Source: Lepidostoma basale (lineage: Eukaryota; Arthropoda; Insecta; Trichoptera; Lepidostomatidae). From it: a stretch of 64,000 nt of DNA. The stretch spans positions 1 through 64,000 of the forward strand of contig JAHDVF020000462.1 in NCBI GenBank assembly GCA_022606425.2, given 5' to 3'. The notes below the pieces were generated by a model, which saw only the letters and a list, made by a program, of their open reading frames with translations, searched no databases and was not told the DNA's origin. Each line of letters starts with the position of its first letter. Position 1 is the first letter of the stretch. The translations under genes were made by a program, and so were the position numbers. Positions 53,240-63,611 of the stretch are shown here, piece after piece.

Positions 53240-53523
53240 CTAGACTATATGTATGTCCGTAAAATGCAATCGACGAGTTTCTGGCCATCTTTCTCCATTC
53301 CCTAGCTCCTTCAATTTTCTCCCAATCTTCTTCCACGCAATCCGCTCATATTTTTCTCGGTCTGCCTCTTGGTGTTCTACCCTCTGGCATTCTTCCCACA
53401 TGGCCAGCCCACCGTAGGCGTTGCGACTTATAGAATCTCACTACTTTTTCCTGGTTAATCAGTTCTTTAAGTTCAAGATTTTTTTTAATTCTGTAAGTCA
53501 CATCCTCCAACGTGGGTCCAAAT
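53240..53523 (-). pseudogene. RTE-type LINE C-terminal fragment
   Basis: Minus frame (53346-53543): EDVTYRIKKNLELKELIN, VVRFYKSQRLRWAGHVGRM, EGRTPRGRPRK. The LRWAGHV.RM...RGRPRK module marks the LINE end; the following part (53240-53345) contains WKKIGRKLKEL-like sequence in another frame. 52694-53239 and 53524-54254 hold nothing further that I recognise. Confidence 0.65.
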
Positions 53524-54254
53524 AAGATAATAAAATTACACAAATAAATAAATTATAAATGCTCTTCAGTTATACGTAGTAAATGGCAATAAACTTGAAA
53601 GAGCGTTTAGTTTCTATTAAATTATCGAATCTATTACCAACGTCAACATCCACTTGCTACTTTTAGAACACAGTTTTGATAATTGTCTGTTTGTGTATAT
53701 TGTTTATTATACATTCTCAGACTAATATTTGTTCAAAGCGTAAAATTATATTCACTCAACTGTGTATGGTTATTCAAATTGCTTATTTGTTTGCACAATC
53801 ATTACTCTACTTTTAACTTGTTGAACCTTTAATGTCAACACTAATTTACAAAATAAATTAATTATGAAAATATCAATAAACCGTTAATTAAAATATCAAT
53901 TTAATTTTATTACTTGAGCATGCACAATTAAAATTTATACATTATTACAATTTAGTTGGCTAACGTTCTAACGATGAATTTATGTTTATTGAATTACGTT
54001 TTAAAAGAAACAAAAAATAACATTAAAATTTACGTTTTCATTATGTATGATACCATAGTTTTTGAGTATGAATTATTATATGCTGCTTTAATAAAATATT
54101 TTGAGATATATGTGAAACCGTGTTTCCAAAATGGTCTTATTTATGTTATTACTGTTGGCACATTAGAACTAAACATTTCTATAAATTCCAATAATATTTT
54201 TTTAAATAAAACTCTTTGAAAAATAATCTGAAATAATTTTATCATTAAATTAAT

Positions 54255-54615
54255 CCATATTAAATGAAAACATCGTTTTCTAGAAATTTTTGTTACATTT
54301 TATAGGAGTGAAACGCTTTACCTCACTAAGGCATTTTCAAATGTAATTAGATCACAGCTTAGCAAGGCGAAATATATTTTGTTCCCAAAAAAACGATAAT
54401 TAATATGACTGAAAGCATCGGTTTTCTAAATCTCTTATCATATTTTATGGGAAAAATATATTTTGCTTTGATAGAGCATTATCTAATGTTACATAACATC
54501 GTACATTTGAATGCCTTAGTATGGTAAAACATGTAATTAACAAAACTTCTAGAAAACAGTATTCTGCATTCGTATTATTTATTTAAAATGTAGTTTTACA
54601 CTATCTTTCAAGAAA
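54255..54615. repeat. Two degraded family A palindromes in tandem
   Basis: First (54255-54400): CGTTTTCTAGAAATTTTTG, TTACCTCACTAAGGC, TTAGCAAGGCGAAATAT. Second (54400-54615): GGTTTTCTAAATCTC, TTTTATGGG, GAATGCCTTAGTATGG, TAAAACATGT, AACTTCTAGAAAAC and a terminus CTTTCAAGAAATAA. Confidence 0.6.
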
Positions 54616-54699
54616 TAAAAATATATAAAAATAAAACCATCGATAATTAAATCATCGTTCAATTTATTTTAAAATATCTTGAATTTAAACGTATGCTAA

Positions 54700-55247
54700 C
54701 TATTTCTTATAGCTGTCAGAATTTTTTAAATTTTATGGTAATAAACGCTCTTTGTTTGGGATAATTACAAGGAGTATAGAGGTTAACATTTCTAGACGAA
54801 ATTTGCACAGACTTCTTATAAGTTTTAAGATTTTATCTCAAAATATTAGTACCCTTTCCTCCGCATCCCGTTTAACTAAGCATGCCTTAATCGCAGCGGT
54901 TCGGTGCAGACTGAAAGAGAAACATACTCAAAATTACAAAATACGAAGAACTAAACATTTTTGCGATAATGAGTACATTTACATCAAATCCGATACCTCT
55001 TGACGATGATTTGTGAAATATTTTAACCTGTATTATTTAGTTGGCTTTATTTGCAGTTGAAAAAAATGTTTCCAAATGAGACTGTCTATATTTGCAGCTC
55101 ATGAGGAGTGTCTCAGTTAATTTTAATATTGATCATAGCTTAATACTAAAAAACTTAAGTAAAAAGAATTCATTCATTTGTGAGCTACAATTGGGGACCA
55201 CAACTCATTGGGTAAATAATTTTATAATATTTTAAATAATTATATTT
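54700..55247. other. Unassigned sequence upstream of the Penelope-like element
   Basis: An 83-residue plus frame (54752-55003) has basic, serine-rich sequence but no motif; it could be a decayed N-terminal part of a Penelope-type ORF or chance. No other feature. Confidence 0.3.
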
Positions 55248-55373
55248 ATATTTGAATTACTTTTTGATAACTTTGTATCACAACACTTTATTACACTTTT
55301 CACAGACATGTTTCGGGACACAGAAGCCCCTTCTTCAGTGTGTACAAATTTAACAGCTAAATGAGACAAAATC
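55248..55373 (-). repeat. Left inverted arm of the Penelope-like element
   Basis: Reverse complement of 56653-56778 with one single-base length difference in the AAATTT(T)AACAG step. It contains the hammerhead-like motif on the minus strand at 55301-55342. Confidence 0.9.
55301..55342 (-). ncRNA. Hammerhead-like motif in the left arm
   Basis: Inverted copy of the motif at 56684-56725, with the same core, hairpin and stem I bases. Confidence 0.55.
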
Positions 55374-55374
55374 A

Positions 55375-56574
55375 AAAAATGTTTCAAATAATGCAATTTT
55401 AAGTAATGCAAGTTTAAGCGATGACGTCAAAAAAGATTTAATTTCCTTGTATAATGTCTGCATTAATCAAAATTATTTCCAATTTAATAACAAAAACTAT
55501 AAACAGACTGAAGGATTGCCCATGGGTGCACCCACAAGCCCTTTATTTGCCGATATTTTTGTAAACGATTTAGAAAATAATTTTTTTAAATGTGATTCCA
55601 ATTTAATAAAAAATGTTTTCATTTGGAAAAGATACGTAGACGATATTTTTTGTATTTGGACAGGCACGGATAGGCAGTTAACTTCTTTCCTCACCCTTAT
55701 CAACTCCTTCCATGAACATATCAAATTCACATTAGAAATTGGACATAATAATAAACTTAACTTCCTAGATTTAACCTTAAATATAATAGACAACAAAATC
55801 AAATTTAAGATATTTCGAAAACCCACGTATACAGATAATGTAATTCATAATATGTCCAATCATCCGAGGTCACATAAACATTCAGCTTTCCATGCCATGT
55901 TGACTCGTTTAATTAATATACCTCTTTCACTAGAAAATTATAATAAAGAACTAACTACAATAAAACATATTGCTTAAAATAATGGTTACAGTGATTATCT
56001 AATCGATAATATTTTAAATAAAAAAAACAAAAATAAGTTTACTAAAACAATTTTGTATACTCCACCTAACTATAATCAGAAAAATAATCAATGGCGTAGA
56101 ATTTTATATATTAATAATCTAACAAATATAGTTTCTAAAGATCTTCCGTTAGACATTAGACCCGCGTTCTATACCAATAATAATCTAGGTAAATTGTTAA
56201 TAAATAATAAAGACAAAGAAGACAAACTAATCCAATCGGGAGTATACAAACTTAAATGCGACGATTGCCCATCTTATTATATAGGAAAAACAACGCGTAA
56301 CATTAATTTAAGAATGAAGGAGCACATTAGGTGTCTCTCAAATAATAATTTTTCCGAATTCGCGAATCATCTCATAGAAAAAGATCACTCCTTCGATAAA
56401 AATAACGGCGTTGAAGTTTTGCATATCAGTAATAGAAAAGTAACATTAAATAACCTTGAAATCCTAGAAATAAAAAAGTCGATAAAAAATAAAGAAGAAA
56501 TTATAAATAATCAAATTAATTTAACTTCCAGTCCGATACTAGATTTATTTCCCCTGTCCCATTATTCTGGCTAA
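55375..56574 (+). pseudogene. Penelope-type reverse transcriptase / GIY-YIG endonuclease
   Basis: One reading frame runs from the left arm to 56574, broken by a single TAA at 55975-55977 after KHIA; the part beyond (NNGYSDYLIDNIL...) is in the same frame. RT portion: EGLPMGAPTSPLFADIF, catalytic YVDDIF, NFLDLTLNI and FRKPTYTDNVIH with HPRSHK, characteristic of Penelope-like RTs and related to telomerase rather than to LINE RTs. GIY-YIG portion: GVYKLKCDDC, YYIGKTTRNINLRMKEHI and FANHLIEKDH, then a C-terminal EILEI..SI segment. The first conserved RT blocks and linker are missing, so about 400 codons remain of an ORF usually twice that size. No ATG fits the start. With the stop, it cannot yield a full protein. 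Confidence 0.88.
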
Positions 56575-56652
56575 AATGTAATTAACACTATTTCTTGGAA
56601 CCACCCCCACTCCTCTTTTACCGTTTTAATTTTATTTAGTATATAAGTAACG

Positions 56653-56778
56653 ATTTTGTCTCATTTAGCTGTTAAAATTTGTACACACTGAAGAAGGGGC
56701 TTCTGTGTCCCGAAACATGTCTGTGAAAAGTATAATAAAGTGTTGTGATACAAAGTTATCAAAAAGTAATTCAAATAT
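56653..56778 (+). repeat. Right inverted arm of the Penelope-like element
   Basis: CGATTTTGTCTCATTTAGC to TCAAATAT. It contains the best hammerhead-like motif (56684-56725) and the pLTR-type end AATAAAGTGTTGTG. Confidence 0.9.
56684..56725 (+). ncRNA. Hammerhead ribozyme candidate (best in window)
   Basis: Stem I CACA (56684-56687) with TGTG (56722-56725). Core CTGAAGA (56688-56694), one extra A (56695), stem II GGGGC-TTCTGT-GTCCC (56696-56711; four Watson-Crick pairs and one G-T), GAAAC (56712-56716), minimal stem III AC-AT-GT and cleavage triplet GTC (56719-56721). All universally required hammerhead core bases are present; the only departure is the unpaired A before stem II, which is shared by the other families here. 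Hammerhead ribozymes are known from Penelope-like terminal repeats. Self-cleavage is inferred. Confidence 0.6.
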
Positions 56779-56945
56779 GAATCCGCAACACAAAGTAATG
56801 GCGAATATAGAAGAAATTATATTTATATTTTATTTATATTTATCACGGATGAAGGGCTGGTTAGTCCGAAACATGTTTGGTAATTAATTTTCATTTTTTA
56901 ATAAAGAGAGTGTTGTATACAAAGTTATGGCGAACATAGAAGAAA
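56779..56945 (+). repeat. Second, diverged arm-like unit (family C)
   Basis: Starts ATGAATCCGCAACACAAAG, includes GGCGAATATAGAAGAA (as in family C) and a motif at 56846-56873: CGGATGA, A, GGGCT-GGTT-AGTCC, GAAAC, ATG. It ends TTAATAAAGAGAGTGTTGT and then repeats ATGGCGAACATAGAAG. Together with the right arm it looks like a tandem of terminal repeats. Confidence 0.6.
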
Positions 56946-56964
56946 TTAAGTGTTATTCAAATAG

Positions 56965-57155
56965 TTAATTAATACGAATGAAAAAGTCAGCTTTTTAGCA
57001 TTTTCTTTATAGTTTATGGGAATGACATGTTTCGCCTTTCAAATGAATTATCAAATTTGCGTATGATAGGCAAAACATGTTATTACCATAAACTGCTATA
57101 AAAGTTTTTAAGAACAAACGTTTTCATTCGTTTTAATTATTTAATATAGAGATAA
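56965..57155. repeat. Family A palindrome, full copy
   Basis: AATACGAATGAAAAAGTCAG, TTTATGGGAATGACATG/TTTCGCCTTTC, then GTATGATAGGCAAAACATG and TTTTCATTCGTTTTAATTA. Arms are 60-70 bp; the central hairpin is shortened. Confidence 0.7.
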
Positions 57156-59792
57156 AAGCTATGTTTTGTTTCATTTGTTCTACATTTTTGGAATTTTTTT
57201 TCTAATGTAATTATACAGAGTGCTGAAAATGCCTCCCCAGAAAGGGTTATCTATGTTGGGAGATATAAAAACCTTGTACTTGGTAAATGATCAGTAAATA
57301 AATAAATTGTAGACAGTTGCAGTTCAAAACCATTTTATGGACTCCAGATGTAGCCAACCGGACATTCAGAGTTAAATACTTTAATATTTTACAAAATATG
57401 TAGAAATTGTCAGAATATTTCACAAATAACTCCATTCTTCATCGCTGTACTTGACCGAGTGTGTGACATTACAAAAAAAACATTTATAAAATTTAAGCTC
57501 CATTGTTTTTTTTTACTCTTATTCTATTTCCTATTATCACATTGGAGTCAACGATAATAACATATTTTTATAACCTCCAATAATAATATTGTTAACTCGA
57601 TTACCTTATTCTCGTCGTTTATGATTTATACCTAACGGCCCGGATCCAGAAATGAGCCCTTTATTATTTATAAATATATGGTGAGACCTTCTAAACGCCC
57701 TATTTTGAATCCGTGCAGTTCATTTGAGTCGACATACATGCGTCAACATGCGGGGCAATCAAAGTTTGCAATAATACCGTAAACATTTTGCGAAGGTTAT
57801 TTATCACTCTTTTCATTATATTATAATTAATCAAAGGAATTCTTCCAAAATTAATCAAACAAATTGATAATTATGTCATAAAAGTATAAACGGAAGCATG
57901 ATTATAAATATATAAGACTCATTAAGGTATTATTGCAAAAACTACAATGAAATCGAAAATAAAAAAAGAGATATTTTCAATATGTAAATTTTCTTTACAC
58001 AATTTTAAACGGCCGACCGGTTCCTTTGTCATTGAAAACTGTGCAAAATCAAAAATATTCTCTAACCTTTATTTTCGATTTTTTACAGCGACACATAAAT
58101 TCTACGAAATACACATTTAAAACACATATATTCTAATATGATTGCCCATACACAAATCATTCACGACACCTTTATAAAAAAAATTAAAATTTTAACCCAT
58201 TAATATTGATTTCTTTATGAAATAACTTCATTTGGTACAAAGGTATTTTATTTCTCTCGAAAACACACATTTCAGGTAAGATATTTTAATTCTTAATATA
58301 TTTGATAAGCAGTAAGCGTTTGGTGTATCCACACACACACTCATGCATTTGTAGACTGTGGTACACCGAGAAAGCGTCAATTACGTCAGCCGAGTATCAA
58401 TAACATATTCAAATAACACACTGAGAAAGAATTTAAAACACACAATATCTTCACAATTGTCGTTGTTTATAAACAAACTTAAAAACAACAACGGATTCAG
58501 ATTAGAATGTTATTTAAAAAAAGTTCAATTTTATTGAAAATATTAAGATTTAAAAAAATACTTAACAATATCTTCATAAATCTAAATCCGTTCCGTTCAA
58601 TTTGCAATATATGGTTTTTGTAAAATTTACAAAAATATTCAAAACTACTAACACATATTATAATCGACAATTTCTATAAGCTGTTCTTGAGACTCTTAAT
58701 GGCTTTTAATTGTAATGTAATACTGTCTTATCCTTAGTTTTAAAATTATTTAAAACATATCATAGTACCTTATTTTCACCCAAAAATATTCTGTATTTTA
58801 ATTAAAACAAAGTTATTAAAAAACCTATTGTTTTTTTTAATAAATTTTTGTAATGTCACCCTCGTAGACAATATCAAATTCTGTTTTATCATTGGAAAAG
58901 AAGGATTCCAGTTTAAACGAAAATGATTTTGTTTTCAACGCAATACAATCTTGAAACGTTTACGGGAGCATTCTCACACATCAAATCAATAAAGATAGCA
59001 CACTGTAATACCACCTTACAAAAACAAAAAAGAATGTGTACATCATAAAATAAAATCACAAAAAACTCACAACACGAACAACCACAAAACAAACAACATA
59101 AATTTCACATGATATTATATATGTCGCACCTGTAGATACCTTGTAATTTTCCCAAACAACCTTCTGATTTGTAATTTTTTAATAAACATGCAATTATAGC
59201 AATCATGGCTTACATATAAAATATTAATTAACCGTTTTCTACTTAGATATTACTTGAATTATAAATTATTTAAGTCAAAATCGATAAAACTTTGCCTTTT
59301 TGATAATTAAATACTAAACTCGGCAAACAATCACAGCGGTCACAAAATTATCAAGCGAGAGGTCGAAAGATACGGTAATAATAGTAAAAACAAATTCATT
59401 TGAGTCGTCCAGCCTTCCTCGCGTTCCGAATATTACAGAAGCGAAAGTGCGACATAAATAGTTTGGTGGTTCGCTTACTTTTTAAACGATGAAACTCGGC
59501 AAACAACTGTATTTCTCGTTCTCACAAAAACATATAATGTTTACGTAAGAAGCGTTTTTTTCCGCTCCAGTGTTCAAGTGTAGAAATATCTATGTAAAGA
59601 AAAAATCATCCTGTACAAGACTATCATCAGAATAGTGTATCGAATGGGTGTGAGATGTGAAGTCTGCTAAGATGTTGTTTATCAATGAGAGGAGAGAGCT
59701 GCGTAAGATCTGGTCCCGTGAATAATGAAGGATTTAACAACAACATTTATAAAGCTCTTTGTACACATCAAACCTAACAGGTTGATCTAGGC
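57156..59792. other. Long unassigned, AT-rich sequence
   Basis: No open frame above 62 codons and no repeat shared with the rest of the window. The part 59280-59600 has a locally repeated AAACTCGGCAAACAA (about 59312 and 59489). The stretch could be host intergenic or intronic DNA. A (CA)5 run lies at 58332-58342. Confidence 0.35.
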
Positions 59793-60016
59793 CGGATATG
59801 TGCAGAGAACGTCATCATCGCGGACACCAAAGAGTCTTAGATTCAGGATAAGACCCAGGATTAGAATATAGGTCGGCAGACCGAGGCTACGATGGGAAGA
59901 TGAAATTATAATGATGCATTCCAATTACTTAAAGTGTTTAACTGAAGGGTTGCAGCGGGTTACGGAGGGAGTTGGAGGCGAAATTTAATGAAGTCACAGT
60001 AAAGAAGAAGAAGATG
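59793..60016 (+). pseudogene. RTE-type LINE C-terminal end with AAG tail
   Basis: Plus frames: AGYVQRTSSSRTPKSL, then GRPRLRWEDEI and, after changes, GLQRVTEGVGGEI, followed by an AAGAAGAAGAAG tail (60003-60014). This is the usual W.G.V.RM......GRPRLRWEDE end. Confidence 0.6.
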
Positions 60017-60127
60017 CGTAGACGTATAAAAGAGTGAGCTAAGGGTGACACTATTGAAAGTGAGTGATTTATCATAGATTTTAGATAAACATAAATTATC
60101 ATGACAATTACGTTTGATAAAGAAAGA

Positions 60128-61300
60128 TTTTTTTAAATTATGTCCTTTGTGTGATTTCAAACCACTTTTACATTTGAACTTTTCTTGATATAACTGGTAA
60201 TTTCCAAGAAAAAAAATGTTATTGTTTTTTTGTATGAAGCAAAACTGATTTTTTCAATTATTTCGGAATCAGGTGGATACGTCAAAACCAAACTTAGTAA
60301 TGATTATAGAGGGCATAATCTTCTACATTACTTGTTACGACATCTACTTCATATTTCTGCCCGTTTAAAAGCAGAAGACATTATAAATTTAAATTAATTG
60401 TTACGAGTATAAAGTGGTTTCGGATTTTTTGTTAGATGCATTAATATGCTAAAATCACTCCATTCTTTTGTAAAGGAGCGCGATGATCATTTATGCATCT
60501 AACATAAAATCCAAAACCACTCATAATAATTAATTAAGATTTATAATGTCTGCTGCTTTTAAACGGGCAGATATATGAAGTAGATGTCGTAACAAGTAAT
60601 GTAGAAGATTATGTCCTCTATAATACCTACTAAGTTTGATTTTGATGTATCTAACTGATTCCGAAATAATTGCAAAAATCAGTTTTGCTTCATACAAAAA
60701 AACAACAACATTTTTTTTCTTCGAAATTACCAGTTATATCCAAAAAAATTTAAATGTAAAAGGGGTTTGGAATCACACAAAGGACCTGATTTCAAAAAAT
60801 CAGGACAAAATTCGGAGTTTGACCCCTAAGTCCATATTTTTGCCAAATGGGACCAGTGTCCGCCGGTACTTATTTTTTCGCGTTCGAGCGTTCCTTTACA
60901 AAAGAATGGAGTGATTTTAGCATAATTGTGATCATTTATGCATCTAACAAAAATTCCGAAACCACTCGTAAGAATTAATTTAAAATTATAATGTCTGCTG
61001 CTTTTAAACGGGCAAAGATATGAAGTAGATGTCCGAACAAGTAATGTAGAGGATTATGTCTTTCATAATCTCTACTAAGTTTGGTTTTGACGTATCCACC
61101 TGATTCCGAAATAATTGCAAAAATCAGTTTTGCTTCATACAAAAAAAACAAAAACATTTTTTTTCTTGGAAAATAGCTTTTATATCAAGAAAAGTTCAAA
61201 TGTAAAAGTGGTTTGGAATCACACAAAGGACCTAATTTTAAAAAACAGGGCAAAATTCGGAGTTCGACCCCTAAGTCCCTGTTTTTGCCAAATGGATCCA
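60128..61300. repeat. Family S foldback cluster, three copies
   Basis: S1 (60128-60445, minus), S2 (60482-60887, plus) and S3 (60924-61300, plus) share TTTAAACGGGCA, GAAGTAGATGTC, CTGATTCCGAAATAATTG, CAGTTTTGCTTCATACAAAA and GGAATCACACAAAGGACC. S2 is flanked by a 36-bp inverted repeat (60446-60481 and 60888-60923, one mismatch) containing ACAAAAGAATGGAGTG. S2 and S3 both end with CCCCTAAGTCC...TTTTTGCCAAATGG. No coding capacity; the family is not identified. Confidence 0.7.
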
Positions 61301-61335
61301 GTGTGCGGCGTAATGGTTAGTTAGTTTGTTAATTT
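61301..61335 (+). mobile_element. Bare L-type 3' tail fused to S3
   Basis: GTGTGCGGCGTAATGG followed by TTAGTTAGTTTGTTAA. Only the last bases of an L-type tail are present, directly after the S3 end GGATCCA. Confidence 0.55.
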
Positions 61336-61394
61336 TGTTAACTACCCCTGTATGTACTCGTATAAAAATGAGTAGTGAATAACAGTTTCAACAG

Positions 61395-61450
61395 TGTATT
61401 AATGCCAGCTAGCCTGTCGAAACCGGTCGCTGCCGAAATAAAGAAACAAA
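61395..61450 (+). repeat. Family D scrap
   Basis: GCCAGCTAGCCTGTCGAAACC, GGTCGCTGCCGAAATAAAG. Contains the GAAACCGGT step of the family with a degraded hairpin. Confidence 0.5.
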
Positions 61451-61809
61451 TTTAAAATGTTAATAATTTATATTGACAGCAGGATATCAATGGGACTCAC
61501 TTAAACCGAGAATCAATCGTAGGTAACTAAGGACGGTTGGTTTCTCGTATATATAGGATAAGTGGTAATGTGATCGAAAGATCGAATCGAGTTTTATTGT
61601 TTGAACTATCGTAAAATTATCTGGACGTATACCTTCTTATCAAATTGGACCTTTTATGTGAGGATAAGACGAGATTCTGTCATTGTGTTTGATAGAAGCC
61701 ATTGTAAAATCAAATCAAATAAAAATCACATTGTAAAAAAATTACAGTAATTACAATCAAACGATGTAACACAGAATTTCAAATTTTGATATCGGAAAGG
61801 AATATAACA

Positions 61810-61865
61810 CTGGGTTGGTTTGGACATATGAAACGCATGGATGAAGAAAGAATGGTTAAAAAAGT
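61810..61865 (+). mobile_element. Family L LINE scrap
   Basis: GGTTGGTTTGGACATATGAA, CGCATGGATGAAGAAAGAATG, GGTTAAAAAAGTA: the LGWFGHMKRMDEERMVKKV segment only. It stops where the T SINE begins (about 61890). An AAATCAAATCAAAT run at 61709-61722 resembles a CR1-type tail. Confidence 0.6.
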
Positions 61866-61889
61866 AAACATTTATGTTGTGAATTTAAT

Positions 61890-62066
61890 TTTTTTTTTCC
61901 TATAACAAGTCGTTTCAACCTACTGTATACAATTTATTTTAGCTATTATATTGATTCTCATTACATGTGATAGGTAGCCAATCTATTGCCATTTTATTGT
62001 CCTGTGTAATCTACACCAGAATCGAACCCGGGACCTTCGGTCAGAGCTCTTACCACGAAGGTCGAC
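61890..62066 (-). mobile_element. T SINE with internal deletion in the head
   Basis: Minus strand: TCGACCTTCGTGGTAAGAGC, CCGAAGGTCCCGGGTTCGAT (B box intact), then directly into TCTGGTGTAGATTAC; the GGCGATGGCAG...CACTGTC part is missing and the A box is shortened. The body and the GTTGAAACGACTTG end are present. Confidence 0.7.
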
Positions 62067-62158
62067 AAATGTCGATAATTGTCGATAATTCGCCCCCGAT
62101 GATACGATGTAATATTTTTATACGTATTTCTAATTATCGGATTTTTTGTTCATAACAC

Positions 62159-62195
62159 CTGATAATGCCAACATCGGTTGACGAAGTAGCTGTCG
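62159..62195 (+). ncRNA. Hammerhead-like motif, family F (degraded)
   Basis: CTGATAA, T, GCCAAC-ATCG-GTTGAC, GAAGT, AGC, TGTC. Compared with 10009-10045, the first core is closer to CUGAUGA and the second has kept GAA, but each copy has its own losses. Flanks ATAACAC and GCGA...CTCAAA are shared. Confidence 0.4.
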
Positions 62196-62414
62196 CGACT
62201 CTCAAAAAGTTAATAATAAAAATGGTGCTATCATAAAACAATATTATATATTTTAACAGTTATTTATTTTAACAGTTATATAATATTGAAGTATCATAGT
62301 GTTCGGCCAAAAGATTCGACTAATAAATTATAAGGTTTTGTTTTGATACTATAATATTTATATTTGCTTAAAACGTCATGACTTTCTCCTTCTTGCGCAT
62401 GACCAAATGAATCT

Positions 62415-62572
62415 ATTACTAAAAGGCGGCCACATACCAAGTCGGGAAAATAAACGAGCGTGCTTGTTACGATATATAAATGTATAGGAATCTCGATATG
62501 TGTGTCAGAACAGAGCAGTGTAGAGGTCCATCTACTCTGCTCAAATCTCCGGAGAAACGGCGTGATGGTTAG
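62415..62572 (+). mobile_element. Family L LINE, short 3' end
   Basis: AAAGGCGGCCACATACCAAG, AACGAGCGTGCTTGTTACG, then CGGAGAAACGGCGTGATGG and TTAGTTAATTAA. Diverged subfamily. Confidence 0.7.
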
Positions 62573-63611
62573 TTAATTAAATGTTTCCTTCTTTGCAATC
62601 TGCTTATATCAGATATCAATTTTGGTCCTGTGATGAAGACGTTCAATTTTACATCTCTCATTAACTTTCCATCTTTTTGGTGGTTAGTTAACTACAAAAG
62701 TATATCCAAGAACATAATATATTAAAATTTATATTCTCATGTTATAGGTAGGGTAATAATAATGAAATAAGTCATAACGCAATTATAAATCCGCTATTCA
62801 TTCGCTCAATATATTGCGAAACTCGTGTTGTACGTGATTGTATAGAACATAATACCTTTGTCTACTTTGCATTCGCTGTTAATCCTACGAACCTTGAATA
62901 AGTCGTATTTCCGAACGTAGAATTCGTAGCTATAACGAATTTATTGGCTTATACAAAATTTTGCTTGACTACATACTATTAGAAGTTTACTTCTGTTTCT
63001 AAATGTGGTTTTAAAATATTGCTTTTATGTTAAGTTGATAAACGTGTTAAATACTCAACATAATTTTACAGAAAATATCAATAAGAATGTTTTTAATTGT
63101 AGTGTTTGATAAAATTGTATTCGTTTTTAAGCACTTTTAAAATATATAATATATAAGTACATAAAATGTCTGCTTTATCGAGCAAGATAATATAAAGATT
63201 AAGCTTCTGAATTAAAACGCATTTACAAAACAACAATATCTTTTTGATCCACACCGTTACGGTTATGTGATTGTAAGGGCATTAAGAAATAAATGAAAAA
63301 GCTACCAGAGAGCTCCGACTCAATTATCTTTTATTCTCTTTTTATCGCGAGGAGAGATAATAGTGAAGTCTCTGAGGAAACTTTGAAAAATCACTTGTTC
63401 CAAGCCCGTATCTAGACGTTTGGGCAGCTCATTAAATGCGAATTAAATCTCATCGTAAAATAAGCCTTTGATTGTCTTGAATATTCTCAAGTTTTTTTAA
63501 GCATGAAAATCTAAAAAAAATAATCTCATTTATATGAGAAATACGTTAAAATTAATGGTAACACACTTCAATACAAAATTTTAAATCCATATTTTTTTAA
63601 TAATTTAATAA
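62573..63611. other. Unassigned, largely single-copy-looking sequence
   Basis: No gene is supported. 63290-63470 (GAGAGCTCCGACTC; ATCGCGAGGAGAGATAA; GTATCTAGACGTTTGGGC) is less AT-rich and has no second copy in the window. Confidence 0.35.

Larger units (their letters stand above)
55248..56778 (+). mobile_element. Penelope-like element with inverted terminal arms
   Basis: Structure: left arm 55248-55373, ORF remnant 55375-56574, right arm 56653-56778. The arms are about 126 bp, inverted and differ at about three positions. Penelope-like elements typically carry such terminal repeats (pLTRs) in direct or inverted order. The left arm directly abuts the RT domain, so the N-terminal half of the ORF is missing. 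The sequence following the right arm continues with a second, diverged arm-like unit. Confidence 0.85.
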
